NCBI RefSeq assembly: GCF_002080435.1
Contig: NZ_CP020538.1
Span: 806,001-870,000 of the forward strand
Length of the DNA stretch: 64,000 nt
Direction of reading: 5' to 3'
DNA from: Sphingobium herbicidovorans
Lineage (GTDB): Bacteria; Pseudomonadota; Alphaproteobacteria; Sphingomonadales; Sphingomonadaceae
The notes below the pieces were generated by a model. It was not told where the DNA came from, searched no databases, and saw only the letters and a list, made by a program, of their open reading frames with translations. The position numbers and the translations under genes are program-made. Below, in pieces: positions 51,713 to 60,597 of this stretch. Numbering within the stretch: the first letter of the stretch is position 1; every line of letters starts with the position of its first letter.

Positions 51713-53917
51713 ATGCCCGATATATTACCACTTGATCGCCGCGCGGCCCTTGCATTGGGCGCTGGAGCCCTGCTGTCCGGGATCGAACCAGCCTTCGCGC
51801 GCCGGTTGAGCAGCGGCGCGACACCCAGTTGGGCCAGCGAGCCTATGCGCTGGTTCCAGCTCGCCTTCACCGAAGATGATCCGGGTCAGTATGATCCCGC
51901 ATTCTGGACTGACTATTTTCGACAGATCCACGCGGACGGAGTATGCTTGAGCGCAGGGGGCGGCATCGCATTCTATCCGACGGACATTCCCTATCACGGC
52001 ATGGCGCAGGGCGTCGGCAAGGGCATCGACCCGTTCGGCGACATGGTGGCAGCTTGCAAGAAACTTGGACTGCGTGTGCTCGCCCGCATCGATCCGCACG
52101 CGATGAACGCAGACGCCGCTGCTGCCCATCCCGAATGGGCGCTGACCGGCCCGGACGGTAAAATCAAGCAGCACGGCAGCGCGCCGGACCTGACGCTGAC
52201 ATGCGCCTATGGCGCTTATAATTTCGAGCTGATGCCAAAGGTGATCGAGGAGATCGCCCGGCGCTACCCGGTGGACGGCTTTTTCGGCAATCGCTGGAAC
52301 GGCAGCGGCACATGCTATTGCCAAAGCTGCCGCACGCTCTATCGCGCTGCATCGGGGCAGGACGTCCCGCTCGATCCAGACCCGTCGAAGCTGGAGGGGC
52401 GACGCTATGCAGCATGGATCGAAGAGCGGCTCTTCTCCCTCATCGACCTGTGGAATGCGGCGGCGCGCAAGCACCGGCGGGAAGCCTTCTTCACGCCTGG
52501 CGGAGACCGCAGGGGCCTGGTTGACCTGAATGGACCGGCCCTGTCGAAACGTCTGCCGCTCGCTTTCTGCGACCGTCAGGCGCGATCGTCGGATAGTTCA
52601 CCATGGGGCACGGGACCGGAGGTCTGGGGCGCGGGCCGCTACACGCGCGAACTGCGCGCCTTCATGAAGGACAAGCCGGTCGGCCATATCATTTCCGTGG
52701 GCGTGGAAGAGGCCTATCGCTGGAAAGATTCGGTACAGAGCCCGGCGGAAATCCGGATCTGGGCCGCTGGGGCGATCGCCCAAGGTGCGCGTCCGTGGAT
52801 CACGAAGTTCAACGCCAAGCCGCTGGATCGCCGATGGATGGATGTCGTCCGGCAGATCTACGGGTGGCATCATGCCAATGAAACCTATCTGCGCAACACC
52901 CACAACCTGGCGCGAGTTGGCCTGCTGCATACGCCGCGCACCACCGCCTATCTGGGCGGCTGGACCGGGCGCGGAAAGCTTGAGGAGCATGGCGCCGGCT
53001 TCTATCAGGCGGCGCTGGAAAGTCGGGTGCCATTCGACCTGATCGACGAGGATTTCCTTGACGCTGACAGCCTGTCGCGCTTTCGCACGCTCATCCTCGC
53101 CAATGCGGCGGTGCTGTCGGACAGGCAATGCGATCAGGTCCGTGCCTTCGTGGCGCGCGGCGGCAGCGTCATCGCAACGTATCAGACCTCGCTGTATGAT
53201 GGCGATGGACGGCAGCGGACAGATTTCGGCCTCGCCGACCTGTTCGGCTGCTCCATCGCGGGCAAGGTCGAAGGCCCGATGAAAAACGCCTATCTGACCT
53301 TGCGTCACGCCCATCCGGCCATGGCTGGGCTGACCGATATCAGCCGAACCATCGGCCCGTTGTTCCGCCTGCCCGTGACAGCGCGTGATCAGCGCGAGGT
53401 CGCCTTGACGCTCGTGCCCAGCTATCCCGACTTGCCGATGGAACGGGTTTTCACCGACCGCACAAAGACCGACATACCCATGGCGATCTGCCGTCAGGTC
53501 GGGCGCGGCCGTGTCGTTTATCTGCCGATGGACCTTGATCGCAGCTTTGCGGAGCTTGGTCATGGCGATCATCTGACGCTGCTGCGCGCCATGCTCAATT
53601 GGGCGCATGAAGAAGCGCATCCGTTGCAAGTCGATGGGCCGGGCCTGCTCGACATCGCCTGCTGGCGGCAGGAAAGGTCGCTCACCGCGCATCTCGTCAA
53701 TCTCAACAATCCCATGGCGATGCGCGGCAGCTATCGTGAGGCGATCCGCACCGGCCCCTATCGCGTCCGTTTGCAACTGCCCGAAGGGCGCCGCGCGGCC
53801 CGTGCCCGACTGTTGACGGCCGGAGCCGACGTGGCGCACCGCGCGACGGATGGCTGGGTCGAGGTTGATGTGCCGCACATCGACTTCCATGAAGTGGTCG
53901 CGATTGATTTGACGTAG
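51713..53917 (+). CDS. Exported GHL6-like putative glycoside hydrolase
   Basis: A 734-aa exported protein. The leader 'LDRRAALALGAGALLSGIEP' has a twin arginine (Tat). Next comes a TIM-barrel domain of the hypothetical glycosyl hydrolase 6 kind ('HADGVCLSAGGGIAFYPTDI', 'ACKKLGLRVLARIDPHAMN', 'PVDGFFGNRWNGSG'), with a C-x-C-x2-C motif in 'CYCQSCRTLY' that may hold zinc. A beta-galactosidase trimerisation-like domain follows ('FRTLILANAAVLSDRQC', 'FVARGGSVIATYQT'), then a C-terminal beta domain. AAGGAGAG supports ATG 51713. The second such protein lies at 60598-62754. The sugar substrate is unknown. Confidence 0.82.
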   Translation: MPDILPLDRRAALALGAGALLSGIEPAFARRLSSGATPSWASEPMRWFQLAFTEDDPGQYDPAFWTDYFRQIHADGVCLSAGGGIAFYPTDIPYHGMAQGVGKGIDPFGDMVAACKKLGLRVLARIDPHAMNADAAAAHPEWALTGPDGKIKQHGSAPDLTLTCAYGAYNFELMPKVIEEIARRYPVDGFFGNRWNGSGTCYCQSCRTLYRAASGQDVPLDPDPSKLEGRRYAAWIEERLFSLIDLWNAAARKHRREAFFTPGGDRRGLVDLNGPALSKRLPLAFCDRQARSSDSSPWGTGPEVWGAGRYTRELRAFMKDKPVGHIISVGVEEAYRWKDSVQSPAEIRIWAAGAIAQGARPWITKFNAKPLDRRWMDVVRQIYGWHHANETYLRNTHNLARVGLLHTPRTTAYLGGWTGRGKLEEHGAGFYQAALESRVPFDLIDEDFLDADSLSRFRTLILANAAVLSDRQCDQVRAFVARGGSVIATYQTSLYDGDGRQRTDFGLADLFGCSIAGKVEGPMKNAYLTLRHAHPAMAGLTDISRTIGPLFRLPVTARDQREVALTLVPSYPDLPMERVFTDRTKTDIPMAICRQVGRGRVVYLPMDLDRSFAELGHGDHLTLLRAMLNWAHEEAHPLQVDGPGLLDIACWRQERSLTAHLVNLNNPMAMRGSYREAIRTGPYRVRLQLPEGRRAARARLLTAGADVAHRATDGWVEVDVPHIDFHEVVAIDLT

Positions 53918-53963
53918 CGAGCCCGTCAAAGTGGTCTCCATTTTCAAGAAAGAAGCAGCCGTC

Positions 53964-54767
53964 ATGATCGACCGCCGCGACATGCTGGCTCTGGGCACGC
54001 TTGGCGCGCTCGCTCTGGGCACATCATCGCTTGCCGACGCCGCCTCCGTGACTCCAGACCAGGTCAGCCTGCCCTTTCATGGACGGCAGTTACACGTCCT
54101 TGACCTCACGCATCGCCTGACGCGCGCCTTCGCGTTCACGCCGGGCCGCCTCTCCATGGAGGCGGTGGAAGGATCGGGGACGAAAGCGGGCATGGCGCTC
54201 AACCGAATTTCCATCGTCGAACATACCGGCACCCACCTCGACGCGCCGCGCCATTTCGCGCCCGACGGAGCATCGGTCGGCGACATCGCGATCAGCCAGT
54301 TGATCGTTCCGCTCGTCATCATCGACATCAGGAAAAAGGCGAAGGCCGATCGTGACGCACGGGTCGAGCCAGAGGATGTCGCAGCCTGGGAACGGAAACA
54401 TGGCCGCATCCCTGCGGGTTCCTGCGTCGCCATGGTGTCGGGCTGGGATCCGCTGGGCGTCGTTGCCAATTACGGCAGCTTGTCCCCAGATGAGCGACGC
54501 AAGAGCCCCGGCTTCGATGCTGCGGTCATGGACATTTTGATGAAGCGAAACGTCATAGGGATCGGCGTCGACACTATGTCGATCGACGCGGGGGAAGCGA
54601 TGCCCGCCTTCCCCGTTCACCAGGCCTGGCTGCGAAGCGGGCGATGGGCGCTGGAGGGGTTGACCAATCTCGACCGGGCGCCCGTTGCCGGCGGCCTGCT
54701 GTTTGCAGGGGTCGCGCCGCTGGAAAACGCCACCGGCATGCCTGCGCGGGTGATCGCGCTCTATTGA
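53964..54767 (+). CDS. Exported cyclase-family protein (kynurenine formamidase-like metal hydrolase)
   Basis: A 267-aa enzyme of the cyclase family, metal hydrolases that include kynurenine formamidase and lactone or amide hydrolases. The metal motif is 'VEHTGTHLDAPRHFAPDG' (H-x-G-T-H-x-D-x-P-x-H). A Tat-like leader 'MIDRRDMLALGTLGALALGT' directs export. The family's later conserved stretch is 'GIGVDTMSID', followed by 'FPVHQAWLRSG' and 'LTNLDR'. ATG 53964 is preferred to a GTG at 53931 because it begins the leader. It follows the GHL6-like gene by 46 bases on the same strand and so probably acts after it, for example opening a lactone released from the glycoside. Confidence 0.87.
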   Translation: MIDRRDMLALGTLGALALGTSSLADAASVTPDQVSLPFHGRQLHVLDLTHRLTRAFAFTPGRLSMEAVEGSGTKAGMALNRISIVEHTGTHLDAPRHFAPDGASVGDIAISQLIVPLVIIDIRKKAKADRDARVEPEDVAAWERKHGRIPAGSCVAMVSGWDPLGVVANYGSLSPDERRKSPGFDAAVMDILMKRNVIGIGVDTMSIDAGEAMPAFPVHQAWLRSGRWALEGLTNLDRAPVAGGLLFAGVAPLENATGMPARVIALY

Positions 54768-54812
54768 AAAAAACGCTGCGGCGCCCGCCCGTGCAGGAGC
54801 GAGCGCCGCAGC
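54767..54812 (-). terminator. Terminator of the leftward lctP-to-SDR operon
   Basis: A perfect 10-bp GC stem (54775-54784 with 54803-54812, 18-base loop) is followed on the minus strand by GTTTTTTT. It lies nine bases past the SDR stop and overlaps the end of the convergent cyclase gene. Confidence 0.85.
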
Positions 54813-54820
54813 CAATGCCG

Positions 54821-55600
54821 TCAGGCGCGCATCAGCGATCCGCCATTGACGTCAAAGATCGCGCCATTGATCCAACGGCCATCTTCCGACAGCAGCATCG
54901 CGACGACACCCGCATGATCTTCGGATTCGCCCAGACGCGTGTGCGGAGTGCGCGCCATGAAATAGTCGGCCCACTTGGTGGCCTCTTCGGCATTCGCTTC
55001 CATCGCCTTTTTCATCTCGCCGGTCACTGTGAAGCCGGGTGCGAGGACATTGGCGGTAACGCCTTCCTTGCCCCAGCGCGCAGCGACATGGCGTGCCAGC
55101 GCGTTCACGCCCGCCTTCGCCATGGCATAGCAGGGCCGCGTCGGCTCGGCCCCATGTGCCGAGCCGGAGCTGGTGTAGACGATAGCCCCCTTCCCGCTCT
55201 TGACGAGGTACGGAACGACCGCGCGGGTGCACAGCAGATGTCCGCGCAAATTCACCGCGATCGTGCGGTCGAAGGTGGAAAGATCGATGGCAAGCGCATC
55301 GCTGTCCTCCATGATAACGCGCAGGTCCGCCGCGTTGATATGCGCGCCGTCAAGGCCGCCAAAGCGACTCACCGCTGCTTCGGTCGCATTCTGCACCGAG
55401 GCTTCGTCGGCAATATCGACATGGACGGCGAATGTTTCCCCTCCCGCTTCGTGCGCCACCTGCGTCGCGCCTTCAACGTTGATGTCGGCGGCGCAGACGC
55501 GCGCGCCTTCTGCGGCGAGGCGCTTGACAGTGGCAGCGCCAATTCCGGTCGCGCTGCCGAACACGATGATACGGCGGTCTTTGAGGCGATTGTTGGTCAT
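54821..55600 (-). CDS. SDR-family oxidoreductase
   Basis: A 259-aa short-chain dehydrogenase. Nucleotide loop 'IIVFGSATGIGAATVKRLAA', catalytic stretch 'IVYTSSGSAHGAEPTRPCYA' and 'YAMAKAGVNALARHVAARW' (Ser, Tyr, Lys), tail 'INGAIFDVNGGSLMRA'. It is the last gene of the lctP operon; its ATG overlaps the tartronate semialdehyde reductase stop by four bases. It resembles the SDR at 31149-31910. In a pathway to glycerate it may oxidise a sugar acid or alcohol before the isomerase step; this is inference. Confidence 0.9.
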   Translation of the reverse strand: MTNNRLKDRRIIVFGSATGIGAATVKRLAAEGARVCAADINVEGATQVAHEAGGETFAVHVDIADEASVQNATEAAVSRFGGLDGAHINAADLRVIMEDSDALAIDLSTFDRTIAVNLRGHLLCTRAVVPYLVKSGKGAIVYTSSGSAHGAEPTRPCYAMAKAGVNALARHVAARWGKEGVTANVLAPGFTVTGEMKKAMEANAEEATKWADYFMARTPHTRLGESEDHAGVVAMLLSEDGRWINGAIFDVNGGSLMRA

Positions 55601-56532
55601 GAGGATCCTTTGGAGAAGCCGGTGGTGTGAGAAATGTCTTCAGTTGAGCAACCACTCACCAAGTGATTAGCAGCCCGTTCGAGCGCCATCACCATCGCGC
55701 TGTGATCCTTTTCCGCATCGCCATAAGCAACGCAGCTGCTGAAAAGTTGCTGGGCATTCGCTGTCGCTGGCAGCGATATGCCCAGCGAGCGTGCACCAGA
55801 CAGCGCGAGATTGAGATCTTTTTGATGCAGCCGGATGCGGAAGCCGGGATCGAAGCTACGGTCGATCATGCGTTGGCCATGCACCTCCAGCACGCGCGAT
55901 GCAGCAAAACCGCCCATCAGCGCTTCCCGCACCCGCGCCGGGTCCGCGCCCGCCTTCGACGCGAAGACCAGCGCCTCCGACACAGCTTCGATGTTCAGCG
56001 CAACGATGATCTGGTTGGCCACCTTGGTAACCTGCCCCGCGCCTACTTCACCGACGAGCGTGATGTTCTTGCCCATCAGCTCCAGCAGTGGCCGGACCCG
56101 GTCGAACACGTGCGCCTTTGCTCCGCACATGATGGTGAGGGCGGCATTTTTCGCGCCTACTTCACCGCCGGAAACCGGTGCATCGACATAGTCGCACCCC
56201 AGCGCCTCGATCTTTGCTGCAAATTCGCGCGTGGCGATCGGGTCGATAGAGCTCATGTCGATGACGGTGGCGCCGGGCTTTACACCCTCCGCCACCCCAT
56301 CCGGGCCAAACAGCACGCGTTCGACGTCCGGCGTGTCGGGCAGCATCAGGATCAGGCACTCCACCTCAGCCGCCACCGCCGCCGGCGTGGGACATGCGAT
56401 GGCGCCGCCTTCACGCAATCCGTCGGGCATCGGCGTGCGATTGGCGCAGCTGTAGATCGCATGTCCTGCCGTTTGCAGGTGCCCGGCCATGGGACGCCCC
56501 ATGATGCCAAGGCCGATGAAACCGATTTTCAT
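55597..56532 (-). CDS. glxR: 2-hydroxy-3-oxopropionate (tartronate semialdehyde) reductase
   Basis: Beta-hydroxyacid dehydrogenase of 311 aa that would reduce tartronate semialdehyde to glycerate with NAD(P)H. The N-terminal Rossmann fold has 'KIGFIGLGIMGRPMAGHLQT', the substrate motif is 'DYVDAPVSGGEVGAKNAALT', and the catalytic lysine lies in 'GAGQVTKVANQIIVALN'. AGGAG precedes ATG 56532. One base separates it from the hydroxypyruvate isomerase stop. Order and neighbours match the classical isomerase-reductase-kinase route. L-threonate dehydrogenase (LtnD) belongs to the same family and remains an alternative. Confidence 0.9.
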   Translation of the reverse strand: MKIGFIGLGIMGRPMAGHLQTAGHAIYSCANRTPMPDGLREGGAIACPTPAAVAAEVECLILMLPDTPDVERVLFGPDGVAEGVKPGATVIDMSSIDPIATREFAAKIEALGCDYVDAPVSGGEVGAKNAALTIMCGAKAHVFDRVRPLLELMGKNITLVGEVGAGQVTKVANQIIVALNIEAVSEALVFASKAGADPARVREALMGGFAASRVLEVHGQRMIDRSFDPGFRIRLHQKDLNLALSGARSLGISLPATANAQQLFSSCVAYGDAEKDHSAMVMALERAANHLVSGCSTEDISHTTGFSKGSS

Positions 56533-56533
56533 G

Positions 56534-57319
56534 TCATGCTCTCCTGGAATTGAGATAAGGCTGCGCCCAACCCAGACCCGCCTTGGTATCGGCTGCGGGC
56601 CGGTATTCGCACCCGATCCACCCGTCATAGCCAAGCGCGTCGATATGGCTGAGAAGCCAGGGATAATTGATCTCTCCGCTGCCCGGTTCGGCACGGCCCG
56701 GATTGTCAGCCAACTGCATATGGCCAATCCGGGGCAGAAGACGTTCAATCGTGCGGGCAAGATCCCCTTCCATGATCTGCATATGATAGATGTCATATTG
56801 CAGGCGGACATTGCCCCGCGCTGCCTCGTCGATGACGGACAGGGCGTCGTCAGTCGTCCCGTAGAAATATCCGGGAATGTCGACACGGGTGTTGATAGGC
56901 TCGATCAGTATCTCGACACCATCAGCCGCAGCCAGTTCGGCAGCGTGCACGATGTTGGCTATCAGCGTCGACCGGCATTCAGCACTGGCAGGCGCCTTCC
57001 CGGCCATGAGGTGCAGGCGCGGGCAGCCTAGCGCTCGGGCATAATCCAGCCCCTTAGTCACGCCAGCGCGAAACTCCTCCACCCGGTCAGGCAGAGCGGC
57101 GATGCCCCGCTCTCCCCCGGCCCAGTCGCCTGCGGGGAGGTTGAACAGCACCACCTCCAGCCCGCATTTACGCGCGCGGCCCGCCACATCGGCCGGGTCG
57201 GTGTCATAGGGAAACATGAACTCGACGCCGGAAAAGCCTGCCGCTTCCGCCGCATCGAAGCGGTCGAGGAACGGCAGGTCCTGGAACATCATCGACAGAT
57301 TAGCTGCCAGCTTCACCAT
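56534..57319 (-). CDS. hyi: Hydroxypyruvate isomerase
   Basis: A 261-aa xylose-isomerase-like TIM barrel. It would convert hydroxypyruvate to tartronate semialdehyde. Typical stretches are 'KLAANLSMMFQDLPFLDRFD', 'GFSGVEFMFPYD', 'VEILIEPINTRVDIPGYFY', 'VRLQYDIYHMQIMEGDLART' and 'IGCEYRPAADTKAGLGWAQP', with the metal-binding Glu, Asp, His and Glu of the family. Start is the ATG at 57319 (AGAGAAGAG upstream). The tight spacing to the reductase and kinase genes supports the glycerate route. 2-Oxotetronate isomerase (OtnI) is a close relative and could be the true activity. Confidence 0.9.
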   Translation of the reverse strand: MVKLAANLSMMFQDLPFLDRFDAAEAAGFSGVEFMFPYDTDPADVAGRARKCGLEVVLFNLPAGDWAGGERGIAALPDRVEEFRAGVTKGLDYARALGCPRLHLMAGKAPASAECRSTLIANIVHAAELAAADGVEILIEPINTRVDIPGYFYGTTDDALSVIDEAARGNVRLQYDIYHMQIMEGDLARTIERLLPRIGHMQLADNPGRAEPGSGEINYPWLLSHIDALGYDGWIGCEYRPAADTKAGLGWAQPYLNSRRA

Positions 57320-57344
57320 ATCTCTTCTCTCTAATCCGTGCCGT

Positions 57345-58664
57345 TCAGAACGCGATGCCCAGCACCAGGTCCATGACGTTGGTTCCCGTCGGGCCCGTGT
57401 GGAACAGGTCGCCCGTCTCTTCGAACAGGTGGTAACTGTCGTTGCGCGCCAGCATCTCTTCCGCGTCGAGTCCCGCCGCACCCGCTCGTTCGTGCAGCGC
57501 GCCGTCGGCAAAAGCTCCTGCCGCATCGGTCGGCCCGTCGGTGCCATCCGTACCAGCAGCGAGCAGCGCGGCATTGTGCTCCCCCGCCAGCGCCAGGGCT
57601 GCGACCAGCGCATATTCCTGGTTGCGCCCGCCCAGACCGTCGCCCTTCACCTGCAATGTCGTTTCCCCGGCGGATACCAGAAGCGCGGGGCGATCCTGCG
57701 GCGGGACTGCCCGCAGAGCAACCGTCATCTTCAGCGCCGCATCGTGCGTGTTGCCCGCCATGGCTGCGTCCACATTGTGAACGGTAAGTCCCTCCCGCGC
57801 GGCTATGCCGTGCACCGCCTCCACAAGCATGGCGCTATCCGCGAGTATCAGCGCCTCCTGGCGCCCTGCGGCTCGCGTAGCAGGCGGCTCCTCTTTCGCC
57901 AGTATGTCGCGGATAGATGCAGGCACCGCTTGCTCCAACCCATAGCGCGCCAGGATTGCCATCGGACTCGCAGCATCCTCCCTGCGCGCGATGGTCGGCC
58001 CCGATCCGATCATGCAGAGGTCGCCGCTGGGAATGTCCGACATCAGCAGCGTCAGCACCGATGCGGAACCAACATGGTCCAACAGCCCGCCGCCCTTCAC
58101 CCGCGACAGGCGCTTGCGAACAGCGTTAATCTCTTCGATTGAGGCCCCGGATCGTAGCAGCAGGTCGGTCACCGCCGCCTTTTCCTCAAGCGTCACGCCA
58201 TCGGCAGGGGCAACCATCAGCGCTGATGCGCCGCCGGTCAGCAACACGATGACGGTGTCGCGCTCCGTCAGCCCTTCGACCCTACGCAGCATTTCGGTCG
58301 TCGCTTCTACGCCTTGCGCGTCGGGGATGGGGTGCCCGGCCTGGCGCTGCCGAATACGTCTTAGCATCGGCTCGGCATGGCCATGCTTCACGATGATGCA
58401 GCCGTCGGAAATCCGGTCGCCAAGCAGCGTTTCCAGGCCCTTTGCCAAAGACCCGGCTGCTTTTCCCGCACCGATCACGACGATGCGGCCATCGGGGTGC
58501 AGGGGCCAGTCGATGACCTTGTCCCTGTGGCTGATCCGCCAGCGGTCACCCTGCGGCGCGCCAAGACCTTCGACCAGCCTTTCCCCGCGCACCGATTCAA
58601 GCGCCTCCACGTAGATATTCTTCAGCAGCGCACGGACGGCTGCCACCTGAGAAAGATCGCCCAT
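57345..58664 (-). CDS. gckA: Glycerate 2-kinase, MOFRL/GckA-TtuD family
   Basis: A 439-aa kinase that phosphorylates glycerate to 2-phosphoglycerate. The N-terminal domain has 'IVVIGAGKAAGSLAKGLETL' and 'TVIVLLTGGASALMVAP', and the C-terminal MOFRL domain 'LLVSAGETTLQVKGDGLGGR' with 'NQEYALVAALALAG' and 'ALLAAGTDGTDGPTDAAGAF'. I use the ATG at 58664, four bases after the permease stop; an upstream frame beginning at 58700 would overlap the permease gene. It provides the exit of the pathway into lower glycolysis. Confidence 0.92.
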   Translation of the reverse strand: MGDLSQVAAVRALLKNIYVEALESVRGERLVEGLGAPQGDRWRISHRDKVIDWPLHPDGRIVVIGAGKAAGSLAKGLETLLGDRISDGCIIVKHGHAEPMLRRIRQRQAGHPIPDAQGVEATTEMLRRVEGLTERDTVIVLLTGGASALMVAPADGVTLEEKAAVTDLLLRSGASIEEINAVRKRLSRVKGGGLLDHVGSASVLTLLMSDIPSGDLCMIGSGPTIARREDAASPMAILARYGLEQAVPASIRDILAKEEPPATRAAGRQEALILADSAMLVEAVHGIAAREGLTVHNVDAAMAGNTHDAALKMTVALRAVPPQDRPALLVSAGETTLQVKGDGLGGRNQEYALVAALALAGEHNAALLAAGTDGTDGPTDAAGAFADGALHERAGAAGLDAEEMLARNDSYHLFEETGDLFHTGPTGTNVMDLVLGIAF

Positions 58665-58668
58665 GTGG

Positions 58669-60339
58669 TCAGGGCACCAGCAGGGTGAAGGGATAGACAT
58701 AGGCTTGCAACATCACGAACAGCCCGATCAGCGAGCCCAGCACAACGCTGTGGACGAACACGTGGCGCAGGATGCGGCCTTCCTGCCCGAACCATTGGGT
58801 GGCGGTGGAGGCAACGACGATGCTCTGCGCGTCGATCATCTTGCCCATGACGCCGCCCGCGCTGTTCGCCCCTGCCATCAGCACGGGTGGCAGGCCCAGC
58901 TGTTCTGCGGTGATCTTCTGCAATCCGCCGAAGAGCACGTTCGACGCCGTATCCGATCCCGTGACCGCAACGCCCAGCCATCCGAGCATGGTGCCGAAGA
59001 AGGGATAGAGCACGCCCGTCGCTGCAAAGGCCAGCCCCATCGACGCGTCGATGCCGCCAAACCGGGTGAGATAGCCCAGCGCCAGCATGGCCGCGATGGT
59101 GAGCAGCGATGGCAGCACCAGCTTCCATGTGCGCAGATAGACAAGGCCGACCGTGCGCGCGGGCACCCGCAGCAGCAGTGCGGAGGCAAGCGCGGCCACC
59201 AGGATCGCTGTGCCCGTCGCCGACAGGAGATTGAGGTTATAGACGGCCTTTTCATATTCAGGCGCGCTGACGACAGGCGGCAGCCGCTGGATCACCCCAT
59301 CAAGCCCGGCAAAGGGCAGACGCAGCGCGAAGATCGCATCCAGCCCCTGCTTCATGAAGGGGAGGCCCCACAGGAAAACGCAGCCGGTCAGGATGATCCA
59401 CGGCATCCACGCGCGGCGGACGGCGGCAGGGTCATGCAGCGGCTGAGCATTGGCCGCATCCGCTGTCGCCGCAACGTCCCGCTCATCCCCTGCGGCGAGC
59501 TTCGCCTCATTGACATGCATGATGCGCGCGGGCTGCCATATCCGCAGAAAGGCGATCAGCGTGGCGATAGAGGCAAGCGCCGCGCCGATGGAGGTGAGCC
59601 AGGGCCCGTGAAGATTGGAAATGAGCAATTGCACGACCGCAAAGCTGACGCCTGCCACCAGCACTGCCGGGAGCACCTCCATCGTCCGCCGCCATCCGCA
59701 ATAGGCCACCAGCAACCAGAAAGGCACGATGATGGCGAAAGGCGTCATCTGCCGCCCGACCATCGCCGATAATTCCATCAGCGGAAGACCCGTCACCCCG
59801 GCCAACGTAACCAATGGCGTGCCGAGCGCCCCAAAGGCGACAGGCGCTGTATTGGCGATCAGCGACAGGCCGGACGCCTGCAGCCGCGTGAAGCCAAGTC
59901 CGATCAGCATCGCGCCCGTCACCGCGACCGGAGTCCCGAACCCCGCAGCGCCCTCGAAAAAAGCGCCAAAGCAGAATGCGATCAGGAGCAGCTGCAACCG
60001 GCTATCCCCCGTGATCGATGTGATCGCCCCACGCAGCACATGGAACTGCCCGGTCGTTTCCGTCAGCTGATACAGGAAGATGATGTTAAGCACGATCCAG
60101 CCGATCGGCAGCAGCCCGTAGGCGGCCCCGAACCCCGCCGCACGAAGCGCCAGGCCCGCAGGCATGCCGAACGCCAGCACCGCGACGGCCAGGCCTGCTC
60201 CTAGCCCCATGAGTGCGGCGATATGCGCCCGCACATGAAACAGGCCGATCGCGCCGAGCAGCACGACCACAGGGACGGCAGCTACCAGCGCGGACAGCAG
60301 ACCATTGCCCAAAGGATCATAATTTTGCGCCCAGATCAT
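58669..60339 (-). CDS. lctP: L-lactate permease family transporter
   Basis: Inner-membrane transporter of 556 aa with about 12-14 hydrophobic segments. 'GAFFEGAAGFGTPVAVTGAM' and 'IANTAPVAFGALGTPLVTLA' are hallmarks of the LctP family, which carries lactate, glycolate or related hydroxy acids. Further family signs are 'FGTMLGWLGVAVTGSDTASN' and 'LFGGLQ', then 'NSAGGVMGKMIDAQSIVVA'. As first gene of the operon with kinase, isomerase and reductase it probably imports a hydroxy acid such as glycerate, hydroxypyruvate or a tetronate. Its promoter lies in the 258-base gap to the divergent GHL6-like gene. Confidence 0.93.
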   Translation of the reverse strand: MIWAQNYDPLGNGLLSALVAAVPVVVLLGAIGLFHVRAHIAALMGLGAGLAVAVLAFGMPAGLALRAAGFGAAYGLLPIGWIVLNIIFLYQLTETTGQFHVLRGAITSITGDSRLQLLLIAFCFGAFFEGAAGFGTPVAVTGAMLIGLGFTRLQASGLSLIANTAPVAFGALGTPLVTLAGVTGLPLMELSAMVGRQMTPFAIIVPFWLLVAYCGWRRTMEVLPAVLVAGVSFAVVQLLISNLHGPWLTSIGAALASIATLIAFLRIWQPARIMHVNEAKLAAGDERDVAATADAANAQPLHDPAAVRRAWMPWIILTGCVFLWGLPFMKQGLDAIFALRLPFAGLDGVIQRLPPVVSAPEYEKAVYNLNLLSATGTAILVAALASALLLRVPARTVGLVYLRTWKLVLPSLLTIAAMLALGYLTRFGGIDASMGLAFAATGVLYPFFGTMLGWLGVAVTGSDTASNVLFGGLQKITAEQLGLPPVLMAGANSAGGVMGKMIDAQSIVVASTATQWFGQEGRILRHVFVHSVVLGSLIGLFVMLQAYVYPFTLLVP

Positions 60340-60464
60340 CGCGCCACCCTTGCCTTGTTCTCGGTCAACTTTCGCTCCAATCGCGTCGCAGCTGAGGGTT
60401 CAGCAAACTCGGCAAGCAGTCGCTAAGCTGGAGACCTTAGGAACGAAACTCGTCTTTCCGCGAT

Positions 60465-60479
60465 GCGGAACACATCCGC
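60465..60479. promoter_or_regulatory. Short palindrome in the divergent lctP / GHL6 promoter gap
   Basis: GCGGA-ACACA-TCCGC is a perfect 5-bp inverted repeat in the 258-base gap (60340-60597) between the divergent permease and second GHL6-like genes. It is not like the CAT-centred palindromes of the island. No other structure was seen in the gap. Confidence 0.3.
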
Positions 60480-60597
60480 CGTCCAGCGGCATGGCGTCCC
60501 ACAGGGCGGAACGCCGGTCGCCGGACGATTGTGGACGGAGTGTGGCCGGGGCAGACTGGAACCGGGACGTCCGAAATAGATCAGGAGCATGAGGAGG

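Noticed and set aside
58663-59772. A 369-codon open frame on the plus strand
   Set aside because: It is antisense to the lactate permease gene and very rich in His, Gln and Arg.
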